Shown one piece after another: positions 1-6,513 of a stretch of DNA of 8,421 nucleotides. The number at the start of each line of letters is the position of its first letter. Position 1 is the stretch's first letter. The DNA comes from VGCC01 sp040381195. Its GTDB lineage: Bacteria; Actinomycetota; Actinomycetes; S36-B12. The translations under genes and the position numbers were made by a program. The notes beneath the pieces are model-generated. The model made no database searches, was not told the DNA's origin, and saw nothing but the letters and a program-made list of their open reading frames with translations. The DNA lies in NCBI GenBank assembly GCA_040381195.1, contig JBEIHR010000078.1:1-8421 (forward strand). Reading direction: 5' to 3'.

Positions 1-777
1 GTTGTAAGTCACGCCGATGGCCATTTGGTCCCAGACGACGACCGAACCGAGCGCGTCGGCCCAGGCGCCGGTGTAGTTGGCGGGAAGGAACTGGCGCAGG
101 GAGCCCAGGGCTTCGATGGCATCGAGAATGTTCGCGAAGATCACGATCACGACGGCTGCACCGACGGCCCCCAGCGGGACGTCCGTGGAGACACTGGCCA
201 GGAAGGCGATCCCGGCTGGGACAAGCAGCGTCACCGCGATGTAGCCGGTGATGACCGCGAGTCGCACCGTGGATTCCCCCGCGCTCAAGGTGCCTCCCAA
301 CGGGCTCGCCAGTGGGGCTGTCCCGAAGGCGAGGAGACCCAGGAGGAAGGACGCGAGGACGAGAACCAGCAGCACCGCAAGGGTCAGGAGTAGTCCGACG
401 ACCAATTTGACGAACAGGAATCTGCGGCGGGGTACGGGCGCCACGAGCAGATACCGCATCGTTCCCCACGAGGCCTCGCTCGCGACGGTGTCCCCGAGGA
501 ACATCGCCGCGAGGATCACCAGGAGGAACGCCGAGGAAAAGAGCAACCCACTGATGGCGAAGTTCCACGGACCGGAGGCAAGCAACCCGAACACATCGAG
601 ATCCCCGTCCGCCAATCCCCCGCGACCGCTGGAGGACGGCCCGAACTTCACAGCGAGGACGACAATGATCGGGAGTGCGATGACGAGGGCGAAGGCGACC
701 GCCGTTCGCCGACGCCGCACCTGACGGATCAACTCCACGCGGACGCTCAGCGTGCGCTGTGCCGAGTACTGCTCCAT
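1..777 (-). CDS. ABC-2 type transporter permease (C-terminus beyond the window)
   Basis: Membrane-spanning subunit of an ABC-2 family exporter, expected to pair with the ATPase domain of the gene just upstream (777-3311). The frame is open to the left edge, so 259 residues are visible and the C-terminus is missing; complete members of this family usually have roughly 250-330 residues. Hydrophobic segments lie near residues 25-43, 72-94, 121-150, 172-196 and 202-218, consistent with at least five membrane helices. A cytoplasmic linker around residues 100-124, with E101, the GTMRYLL stretch and PVPRRR before FLFVKL, is typical of ABC-2 permeases. The N-terminus is basic (RQVRRRR, residues 18-24). 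The ATG at 777-775 shares one base with the TGA of the upstream gene and has a good ribosome binding site, so the two are translationally coupled. The substrate cannot be told from sequence. Confidence 0.9.
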   Translation of the reverse strand, partial: MEQYSAQRTLSVRVELIRQVRRRRTAVAFALVIALPIIVVLAVKFGPSSSGRGGLADGDLDVFGLLASGPWNFAISGLLFSSAFLLVILAAMFLGDTVASEASWGTMRYLLVAPVPRRRFLFVKLVVGLLLTLAVLLVLVLASFLLGLLAFGTAPLASPLGGTLSAGESTVRLAVITGYIAVTLLVPAGIAFLASVSTDVPLGAVGAAVVIVIFANILDAIEALGSLRQFLPANYTGAWADALGSVVVWDQMAIGVTYN

Positions 778-3311
778 CAGCGTTCCCCTTCCGGCAACGG
801 ACCGGCATTGACGAGGTGGTCCGAGCCGACGAGGTCCATGAACACGTCCTCGAGCTGCTGACCACTCCGCCCGGCGAGCAACTCGGCCACGGTGCCCGTC
901 GCGGCCACGGTCCCGCGGTGCATCACGACCACGTAGGAGCAGGTCTGCTCGACCTCGCCGAGGAGGTGCGATGACAGGATCACCGTGCGCCCATCGGTGG
1001 CGTAGTCACGCAGCACTTGGCGCATCTCGCGGATCTGGGGCGGATCGAGCCCGTTGGTGGGTTCGTCCAGGAGCAGGATGTCCGGCATACCGAGCATCGC
1101 CTGGGCGATCCCCAGACGCTGCTTCATGCCCTGGCTGTACGTGCGCACCTTGCGATCGATCGAGGATCCAAGCCCTGCAATCTCTAGGACTTCCGCGAAA
1201 TGCGCATCTCCCGACCGACCACTCGCCCGCCAATAGAGGTCCAGATTCTCGCGTCCGGATAGGTGCGGGAGGAACCCCGGACCCTCCACGAAGGCACCGA
1301 TGCGCGATAACACGGGGGCTCCCGGGGTCACGCGCTCGCCGAAGACGAAGACGCTGCCCTCGGTGGGCTGGATGAGACCCATCGCCATCCGCATCGTCGT
1401 GGTCTTGCCGGCACCGTTGGGGCCGAGCAGACCGAGCACCACACCGCGGGGCACGGTGAAGTCCACGCCGGCGACAGCGCGAACGCCCTTGCCGAATTGC
1501 TTGACGAGTCCCTCGATCACGAGCGGGCTTTCCGCGAAATCGGGTCGCGTCCGCGCCCCGGTGACACGTGGCCGGAGAAGTCGCAGGGCGAGCACGACCA
1601 GCAGAAGGACGCCGAGGGCGATGAGCGGCCACGCCCACTCGGGCAGGCCGGACGCGCTCCCCGTCATCTCGACCTCGGGGACCACCAAGGCCGGATCGGC
1701 GAGTGTCACGGTGTAGACCGCAGGGTCACCGGGCATCCGGAACGCCTGGTCGGTGGTGTTCACGGTGATGACGAGTCGATCGCCCGCGGCGATGTCCGCG
1801 ACGATGGCGGGCAACTCGACATCCACACGCTGCGGAGTCGGCCCCACGCTGACGTTCACCGGCGCGACGAGACCGTTGGGGAGCAGGAGTGCACCGGCAC
1901 CGGTCTGGATGCGCAGTCCCACGAACAACGTGGCTGTTCGCGCGACATCGCTGGCCACCTCGAGACTCACCCGGGAGGCGCCGATGATGCGCAGCGGTGC
2001 GGCGAGTGGTTCGGAGATGAACTGGGCGCTCTGGTTCGGCGCGACGCGCGTGTCCAGCAACGAGAGCAGACCGCCCAAGGAACCGATGCCCGGCAGGGAA
2101 CTGACGGCCGCGGGCACCCCGCCGGCCGGGGCGAGGATCCGCTGGGGCTCACCCGCGATGGTGACAGAGCGCTCGGAGTCCCCCGCGAGACCCGGGTAAC
2201 GGGGGCTGGTCAGAACTTCGACCGTGTCCGACTCGCGATCGTCGAGGGCGGAACTCGCCACAAGCGATGCTTCGAAATCCGTGGACACCGCAGGTCCATC
2301 GGCGAGGTATGCCTGGAACCACGATCGGGTCAGGGCGGTGAGACGCGCGGATTCATCGGCACCGCCGTCGTGACCCTGGGCATGCCACACCACCTTGACC
2401 GGGGTGTCCGGGTTCGCCGCGCGAATCTGCTCGGCATTCGCATTCACCTGCTGAAGCGGGAAGAGTGAATCCGCTTGGCCACCCCCGAGCAGAGTGGGGA
2501 CGGTGATCCGATCCGTGACACTCGCGGGAGAGGACTGCCGCATCAGCGCGCGGGATGCCCCCGTCGGCTTCCCCGTGGTGGCCACTTCGGTGTACGCGCC
2601 GCACCACTCCGGCGAGAATCGTCCGCAGAGATCTGCCTGTCCCGGAGGTGAGTCCAGTCCGGAACTGAAGAAGACCGACGTCCACAGTTGCTTGTACACG
2701 CCGGGTGCCCGAGCACCAATCATGCTCTGTCCGAACAGGGAGGATTCCAAGTCGTTCCAGGTGATGTCGGCGGCAACCGCATCCACGCGGTCGTCGTACC
2801 CGGCGAGCATCAGCGAGAGCGCACCACCGTATGAGCCGCCCGCGACGCCTAGGACCGGATCGTTGGGTCCTTCCACCTCGACACTGGCCAAACTGGCCAG
2901 GTAGTCGATGACGCGGGATGCGTCCGCGATCTCGAACTCGGGTGAGTTCATCGAGATGGTCCCGGTGGAATCACCGAACCCGCGTGCCGTGTACGCCGCC
3001 ACGACGAAACCGGCGTTGACCAGGTCGGTTGCCTGGTCGACCACGGACTCCTTGCTGCCACCGAAACCGTGGGCCAGGATCACGGCGGGGGCGGGAGTCA
3101 CCTCGGGGACGTAGATGTCGGCAGACAACTCGACCGGCGTCCGGTCGCTGGCCGAGGTGGGACCACCCTGGATCGTGACTGCGGTCGCGCCCGCTGCTGC
3201 GGCGGGCACCGCCGGGAGGAGCGCCATCAGGAGGCCCAGGGCCCCGGCGCTCCAGCGGGCTCCCGCACCCCCGACGCGGGCGGCACGCCCCACGGAATGA
3301 ACACTGTTCAT
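777..3311 (-). CDS. Fusion protein: secreted CocE/S15-like alpha/beta hydrolase, membrane helix, ABC transporter ATPase
   Basis: One 844-residue frame holds an extracellular hydrolase and a cytoplasmic ABC-2 type ATPase. Residues 1-40 form a signal peptide (basic start, hydrophobic 23-36, AAAA before G41). Residues 60-340 are an alpha/beta hydrolase of the X-Pro dipeptidyl-peptidase/CocE type: HGFGGS at 81-86 (oxyanion region), nucleophile S160 in GGSYGG, probable acid D281 in GQADSLFP and H314 in GHDGG. Residues 360-545 resemble the beta-sandwich that follows such hydrolases. A single helix (about 557-580, followed by RLLRPR) crosses the membrane. Residues 596-826 are a complete ATPase: Walker A GPNGAGKTT (630-638), signature YSQGMKQR (725-732), Walker B ILLLDEP (745-751), H-loop H782. 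Both active sites look intact. The permease gene overlaps its stop codon. The start is the ATG inside an inverted repeat, with no Shine-Dalgarno, so a leaderless message is likely; GTG at codon 7 is an alternative. Hydrolase substrate and transported compound are unknown. Confidence 0.88.
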   Translation of the reverse strand: MNSVHSVGRAARVGGAGARWSAGALGLLMALLPAVPAAAAGATAVTIQGGPTSASDRTPVELSADIYVPEVTPAPAVILAHGFGGSKESVVDQATDLVNAGFVVAAYTARGFGDSTGTISMNSPEFEIADASRVIDYLASLASVEVEGPNDPVLGVAGGSYGGALSLMLAGYDDRVDAVAADITWNDLESSLFGQSMIGARAPGVYKQLWTSVFFSSGLDSPPGQADLCGRFSPEWCGAYTEVATTGKPTGASRALMRQSSPASVTDRITVPTLLGGGQADSLFPLQQVNANAEQIRAANPDTPVKVVWHAQGHDGGADESARLTALTRSWFQAYLADGPAVSTDFEASLVASSALDDRESDTVEVLTSPRYPGLAGDSERSVTIAGEPQRILAPAGGVPAAVSSLPGIGSLGGLLSLLDTRVAPNQSAQFISEPLAAPLRIIGASRVSLEVASDVARTATLFVGLRIQTGAGALLLPNGLVAPVNVSVGPTPQRVDVELPAIVADIAAGDRLVITVNTTDQAFRMPGDPAVYTVTLADPALVVPEVEMTGSASGLPEWAWPLIALGVLLLVVLALRLLRPRVTGARTRPDFAESPLVIEGLVKQFGKGVRAVAGVDFTVPRGVVLGLLGPNGAGKTTTMRMAMGLIQPTEGSVFVFGERVTPGAPVLSRIGAFVEGPGFLPHLSGRENLDLYWRASGRSGDAHFAEVLEIAGLGSSIDRKVRTYSQGMKQRLGIAQAMLGMPDILLLDEPTNGLDPPQIREMRQVLRDYATDGRTVILSSHLLGEVEQTCSYVVVMHRGTVAATGTVAELLAGRSGQQLEDVFMDLVGSDHLVNAGPLPEGER
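785..790 (-). promoter_or_regulatory. Ribosome binding site of the ABC-2 permease gene
   Basis: Read on the minus strand, AAGGGG (within GGAAGGGGA) lies 7 nt before the permease ATG and inside the last codons of the upstream fusion gene. It fixes the permease start and supports coupled translation of the two proteins. Confidence 0.7.
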
Positions 3312-3346
3312 TTTGACAGCCTGTCAGCCCCTCCGGGGGCTGTCAA
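3296..3346. promoter_or_regulatory. Operator-like cluster of inverted repeats over promoter and start codon
   Basis: Two odd-length perfect dyads lie side by side: AATGAACACTGTTCATT (3296-3312, centre 3304) and TGACAGCCTGTCA (3314-3326, centre 3320), with centres 16 bp apart. A third CTGTCA half-site at 3340-3345 completes a longer symmetry, TTGACAGCC (3313-3321) against GGCTGTCAA (3338-3346), which encloses a GCCCC/GGGGC hairpin (3327-3340). The first dyad covers the ATG of the fusion gene, and the others overlap the candidate -35 and -10. This is how a dimeric repressor such as a TetR-family protein would block transcription. No regulator gene is visible in the window; one could lie left of position 1. 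Confidence 0.6.
3318..3346 (-). promoter_or_regulatory. Candidate promoter of the hydrolase-ABC fusion gene
   Basis: On the minus strand a perfect TTGACA (3346-3341) is followed after 17 bp by CAGGCT (3323-3318), a weak -10 match with A at position 2 and T at position 6. Transcription would begin about 6-7 nt later, at or next to the ATG at 3311, which has no Shine-Dalgarno sequence at normal distance. This fits a leaderless transcript. The -35 match is good; the -10 match is the weak point. Confidence 0.45.
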
Positions 3347-3353
3347 GCCGGGA

Positions 3354-4820
3354 CTACGGGGCCGAGGACTGCCCTTCCGCCCCGAGGACGACATTGCCGT
3401 CCGCATCGACACGGAGGGCCAACCCCTCCGCCTCGTCCCCGGCCGTAATCCGGCCGCTCGCGATCGCATCGGTGAATGCATGGAAGTCCGACCGGTTCTG
3501 ATGGGCGTAGGACACGGCGAAGTGGGTCACCGACTCCGCGAAACGCGTTGAGGAACCGAGATAGGACGAGATCGCGATCGCATCACCGGATCGCGCATGT
3601 GCCCGCGCGAGCGCCGTACCGCACAACGCGGCGTAGGCCCGGAATGCGCGACTGCTCATCTTTGTCAGGTCCGGCGACCATTTCATGTCACGCAGTTGCC
3701 GCACGTAGAACGAGCGACCGTTGGGTCCGTCGACCCACCCGAGGAAGGCATCCGAGGCCGCTTGCATCACGCGTTGACCCGTGACCACACGACGCCCGGG
3801 TGGTGTCGGGACCTTGAGGTCGGTAAAGGGGGCCAACACACTCGTGACCGCCTGCTTCGCTTGAAGGACCAGAAGGTCGTTGACATCGCGCCCCTGGAGG
3901 AGAATGACGAACGCGAGCAGACCCACCGATCCGACACCCACCACCTTGTGTCCCACATCCACGACCGTGTATCGATGAAGGAGCTCTTGCCGGTCGACGA
4001 GCAGCGTCTCCTTGTAGTCGTCGAACATCTTCTCAACCACCGGACGCCCCTCCCCCAGCATGCTGAGAGACACCAGGAGGGGCGGTTGATTGTTGAAGCG
4101 CGGCACACCGTTCTCAAGATGGGTCAGCTTCTTCACCGCGGACCACCCGCTGCGGGATCGAGCCGCGGCTTCCGTGGTACGCAACTTCTGATCGGCGTTG
4201 CGGACGCCCTCGCGTCGTCCCCACCGGTGCATAAGGGTTGTGTCGATCCGGAAGTACCAGACATCAAGGTCGGGCATCGTGGCGAAGGACGCCATGGCGT
4301 CCCGATAGGCGGTCGCGACGATTCCTGGAAGGCCTGCGGCCGAGGCGTGCGAGTGACCCGCCTCCTCCGCGGCAACGAGGAAACTGGTCGCCAGACGCAA
4401 CACGTCCCACTCGAAGGGACCGGGTGCCGTCTCGTCGAAGTCGTTGATGTCGAAGACGAGTGAGCGATCGGGACCCGCGAAGATTCCGAGGTTCGCCAAA
4501 TGCGCGTCACCGCATAGTTGGGTGTGTAGACCGCTGTTGGGTCGCGCACCCAGGTCCGCCGCCATGATTGCTGCTGCGCCGCGTAGGAAGGCGAAGGGGT
4601 TCGCGACCATGCGCTGATGGCGGAGAGGGAGAAGTGCGGGTACCCGGTCGGTCTCCTGGCCCACGATGATGTCGACGGGATCGGTCCGCGATGGTGACGG
4701 CGCGTACTCGCCGATCGCGCGCCGAGGCATGTGCTGCCGTGCAGCCCGACCAGCCTCCTGCCGCTCCTCGACGGTCTTGCCGTGGATGCGATCGGACAGA
4801 AGTGGGCGAGAGTCAGACAT
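3354..4820 (-). CDS. DUF2252 family protein
   Basis: A 488-residue soluble protein of the DUF2252 family, whose biochemical role I do not know. Family signatures seen are LCGDAHLANLGIF (102-114), VFDINDFDET (122-131), PFEWDVLRLATS (135-146), HKVVGVGSVG (291-300), LQAKQAVTSVL (319-329), VTGQRVMQAASDAFLGW (346-362) and YVRQLRDMK (372-380). GDxHxxN followed about 20 residues later by an acidic D-F-D motif and WD resembles the catalytic part of aminoglycoside-phosphotransferase-like kinases, so ATP-dependent phosphotransfer is possible but unproven. The frame stays open upstream to 4934, but that extension has unrelated composition; I chose the ATG at 4820 because it begins the normal family N-terminus and sits 6 nt after a TACTCT hexamer. 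No signal peptide or membrane helix is visible. It lies 42 bp upstream of the fusion gene on the same strand, but the separate promoter there argues against a simple operon. Confidence 0.88.
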   Translation of the reverse strand: MSDSRPLLSDRIHGKTVEERQEAGRAARQHMPRRAIGEYAPSPSRTDPVDIIVGQETDRVPALLPLRHQRMVANPFAFLRGAAAIMAADLGARPNSGLHTQLCGDAHLANLGIFAGPDRSLVFDINDFDETAPGPFEWDVLRLATSFLVAAEEAGHSHASAAGLPGIVATAYRDAMASFATMPDLDVWYFRIDTTLMHRWGRREGVRNADQKLRTTEAAARSRSGWSAVKKLTHLENGVPRFNNQPPLLVSLSMLGEGRPVVEKMFDDYKETLLVDRQELLHRYTVVDVGHKVVGVGSVGLLAFVILLQGRDVNDLLVLQAKQAVTSVLAPFTDLKVPTPPGRRVVTGQRVMQAASDAFLGWVDGPNGRSFYVRQLRDMKWSPDLTKMSSRAFRAYAALCGTALARAHARSGDAIAISSYLGSSTRFAESVTHFAVSYAHQNRSDFHAFTDAIASGRITAGDEAEGLALRVDADGNVVLGAEGQSSAP

Positions 4821-4826
4821 GAGCGG

Positions 4827-4832
4827 AGAGTA
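4827..4832 (-). promoter_or_regulatory. Candidate -10 hexamer of the DUF2252 gene
   Basis: Minus-strand TACTCT fits the actinobacterial TANNNT pattern and ends 6 nt before the ATG at 4820. There is no Shine-Dalgarno, so a leaderless transcript starting at the ATG is likely. No good -35 is seen at 17 bp, where the sequence is a C-run. Confidence 0.4.
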
Positions 4833-4880
4833 ATCCCGGCAGCCACGTCGGGGGGCTAGTGTCGGGTCTCGCCCACGACC

Positions 4881-4886
4881 AGGAGG
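4881..4886 (+). promoter_or_regulatory. Ribosome binding site that sets the MFS transporter start
   Basis: A perfect AGGAGG lies 5 nt before GTG at 4892. This favours 4892 over the upstream in-frame GTG at 4859, which would put the ribosome binding site inside the coding sequence. A TAGTGT hexamer at 4857-4862 could be the -10 of this gene, with transcription beginning near 4869. Confidence 0.75.
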
Positions 4887-4891
4887 ACTCG

Positions 4892-6478
4892 GTGACGCAG
4901 CCAGCAGTGTCGACCGGTGCCCCGCCCCGTGCACGTCTAGTCCTTAGCGCGCTCATCCTCGGTGCCCTGGTCGCGAACATCAACCTCGCCGTGGCCAACA
5001 TCGCCCTCCCGGACATCGGCCGTGCCTTCGGCACTGGACAGACCCAGCTCAACCTCATCGCGGTCGGCTGCACCCTGGGCCTGGCGATGAGCGTGCTCTA
5101 CCTGGGAGCGCTCGGGGACAGATACGGCCGCAAGTTGATGCTCACGCTCGGCATGCTGCTGACGATCCCGGCGAGCATCATCTCCGCGTGGGCCCCGAAC
5201 CCGGAGATCCTGATCTTCGGGCGCATCTTCACCGGCATCGCCGCCGGTATGGCCTACCCCACGACCCTCGCCTTGATCACCGCCCTGTGGGGCGCAGGAC
5301 CCGCGCGCGTCAAGGCAATTGCCCTCTGGTCCGGGGTCAGCGGCGGCGGCGCGGTGATCGGACCCGTCATCGCCGGAGCGCTCCTTGAGTACTTCTGGTG
5401 GGGGTCCGTCTTCCTCATCGGCGTCATCCCTGCAGTCGTCGCCATCCTGCTGGTCCTCCGCGTGGTACCGGCGCACGTGCAGGAGACGAAGGACCCCGTG
5501 GATCACGTCGGTGGCATCCTCACCGTCGCCATGATCGCGCTCTTCGTGCTCGGCCTGGGCACCATCACGACACCCCAGACCTTCTCGATCGCCCTGATCA
5601 TGATCGCTGTCGCGATCGTGCTTGTCATCATCTTCATCCGCCACGAGAAGCGAGCGCGCTTCCCCCTCTACAACCTCACTTTCGCCAAGCGCACGCTGTT
5701 CTGGATTCCAGCCCTCGGCGGCATGATCGCCTTCGGATCACTCGTCGGTGCGATGTTCATCGGTCAGCAGTTCTTGCAGAACGTGCTCAGTTATTCCACC
5801 TTCAACGCCGGCATCGCGGTCGTCCCCATGGCGCTCGGGATGATGGGAATCGCACCACTCTCGGCGAAATGCGACGTGTCCCTCGGATCTCGCGCCACGA
5901 TGCTGCTCGGGTACCTCGCAATCCTTCCGGCATTCGTTCTCATGCTCGTCGCATGGGGTGAGAACACCCCCTACTGGCAGATCGGAATCGCATATCTGCT
6001 CGTCGGCATCGGCGCAGGGCTCGTTCTCACGCCCGCATCGCGCTCACTCACGAGTTCCGTTCCGGTCACGGGCGTTGGTATGGCCTCGGGAACCACGGAC
6101 CTGCAGCGCGATTTCGGTGGCGCGGTGATGCAGGCGATTCTCGGATCCCTTCTCACCGCGGGCTACGCAGCGTCGATGCTCTCCCAGATCGGTGCATCCT
6201 CTGAAGCCGCGAGTGTCACTCAGGAGACCGAAGACGCCCTCCAACGCTCCTTCGCCAGTGCCGAGTCCATCGCGGCGCAGTATCCCCAGTATGCCGATGC
6301 CATCACCGCTGCCGCGAAGGAATCGTTCCTCACCGGAGCGAACTGGGCGTATGCGGCGGGGGCACTCGCGATCCTGATCGGGGCCATCCTCGTGGCGCTG
6401 CGATTCCCCAACAAGAACAGGGAAACCGCGCTGCTGGCCGAATACGCGAAAGCGGATGCTTCACTCGATACCGAGTGA
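4892..6478 (+). CDS. DHA2-type major facilitator superfamily exporter (probable drug:H+ antiporter)
   Basis: A 528-residue inner-membrane protein of the size and hydrophobicity pattern of 14-helix DHA2 drug exporters, which swap protons for toxic or foreign compounds. Motif A is clear in loop 2-3 (GALGDRYGRK, residues 72-81), and the antiporter motif C is in helix 5 (GVSGGGAVIGPVIAG, 148-162). The helix 1 motif that usually reads LDxTxVNVALP appears as INLAVANIALP (30-40), with Asn instead of the common Asp. LTPASRSLTSSV (379-390) and GMASGTTDLQRDFGGA (396-411) are typical of late helices in this group. A hydrophilic stretch (about 431-484) before the last helix forms a large outer loop, as in many DHA2 members. 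The start is GTG, from the adjacent AGGAGG. The gene diverges from the DUF2252 gene and is convergent with the phosphatase gene. The substrate is unknown. Confidence 0.9.
   Translation: MTQPAVSTGAPPRARLVLSALILGALVANINLAVANIALPDIGRAFGTGQTQLNLIAVGCTLGLAMSVLYLGALGDRYGRKLMLTLGMLLTIPASIISAWAPNPEILIFGRIFTGIAAGMAYPTTLALITALWGAGPARVKAIALWSGVSGGGAVIGPVIAGALLEYFWWGSVFLIGVIPAVVAILLVLRVVPAHVQETKDPVDHVGGILTVAMIALFVLGLGTITTPQTFSIALIMIAVAIVLVIIFIRHEKRARFPLYNLTFAKRTLFWIPALGGMIAFGSLVGAMFIGQQFLQNVLSYSTFNAGIAVVPMALGMMGIAPLSAKCDVSLGSRATMLLGYLAILPAFVLMLVAWGENTPYWQIGIAYLLVGIGAGLVLTPASRSLTSSVPVTGVGMASGTTDLQRDFGGAVMQAILGSLLTAGYAASMLSQIGASSEAASVTQETEDALQRSFASAESIAAQYPQYADAITAAAKESFLTGANWAYAAGALAILIGAILVALRFPNKNRETALLAEYAKADASLDTE
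6461..6478. terminator. Small hairpin at the end of the MFS gene
   Basis: TCACTCG (6461-6467) and CGAGTGA (6472-6478) form a perfect 7-bp stem with an ATAC loop, and the stem includes the TGA stop codon. No U-tract follows on either strand. It lies beside the 35-bp gap between two convergent genes, so it may help end transcription in either direction, but the case is weak. Confidence 0.3.
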
Positions 6479-6513
6479 GGGCGAGCGTGCCGCGATCGAC
6501 GACTCCGCGATCA

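Noticed and set aside
1497..2468. A 323-codon open frame on the plus strand opposite the fusion gene
   Set aside because: It lies entirely antisense to a gene with clear domains; its low-complexity Arg/Gly/Asp/His-rich product and lack of recognisable motifs are typical of shadow frames in GC-rich DNA.
3298..3310. Possible LexA (SOS) box, because of GAAC...GTTC
   Set aside because: The spacer between GAAC and GTTC is 3 nt, while the actinobacterial LexA box has 4, and no DNA repair gene is adjacent.
3597..4463. A 288-codon plus-strand open frame opposite the DUF2252 gene
   Set aside because: It is antisense to a gene with strong family motifs; the composition is rich in Arg, His and Gly, with no domain or good ribosome binding site.
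4133..4846. A 237-codon minus-strand frame overlapping the DUF2252 gene
   Set aside because: It is the same strand in another frame; the product is Ser/Arg/Thr/Pro-rich without motifs, whereas the DUF2252 frame carries all family signatures.
4821..4934. Longer N-terminus for the DUF2252 protein, starting at 4934
   Set aside because: The extra 38 residues overlap the divergent MFS promoter, ribosome binding site and first codons and do not resemble the family N-terminus.
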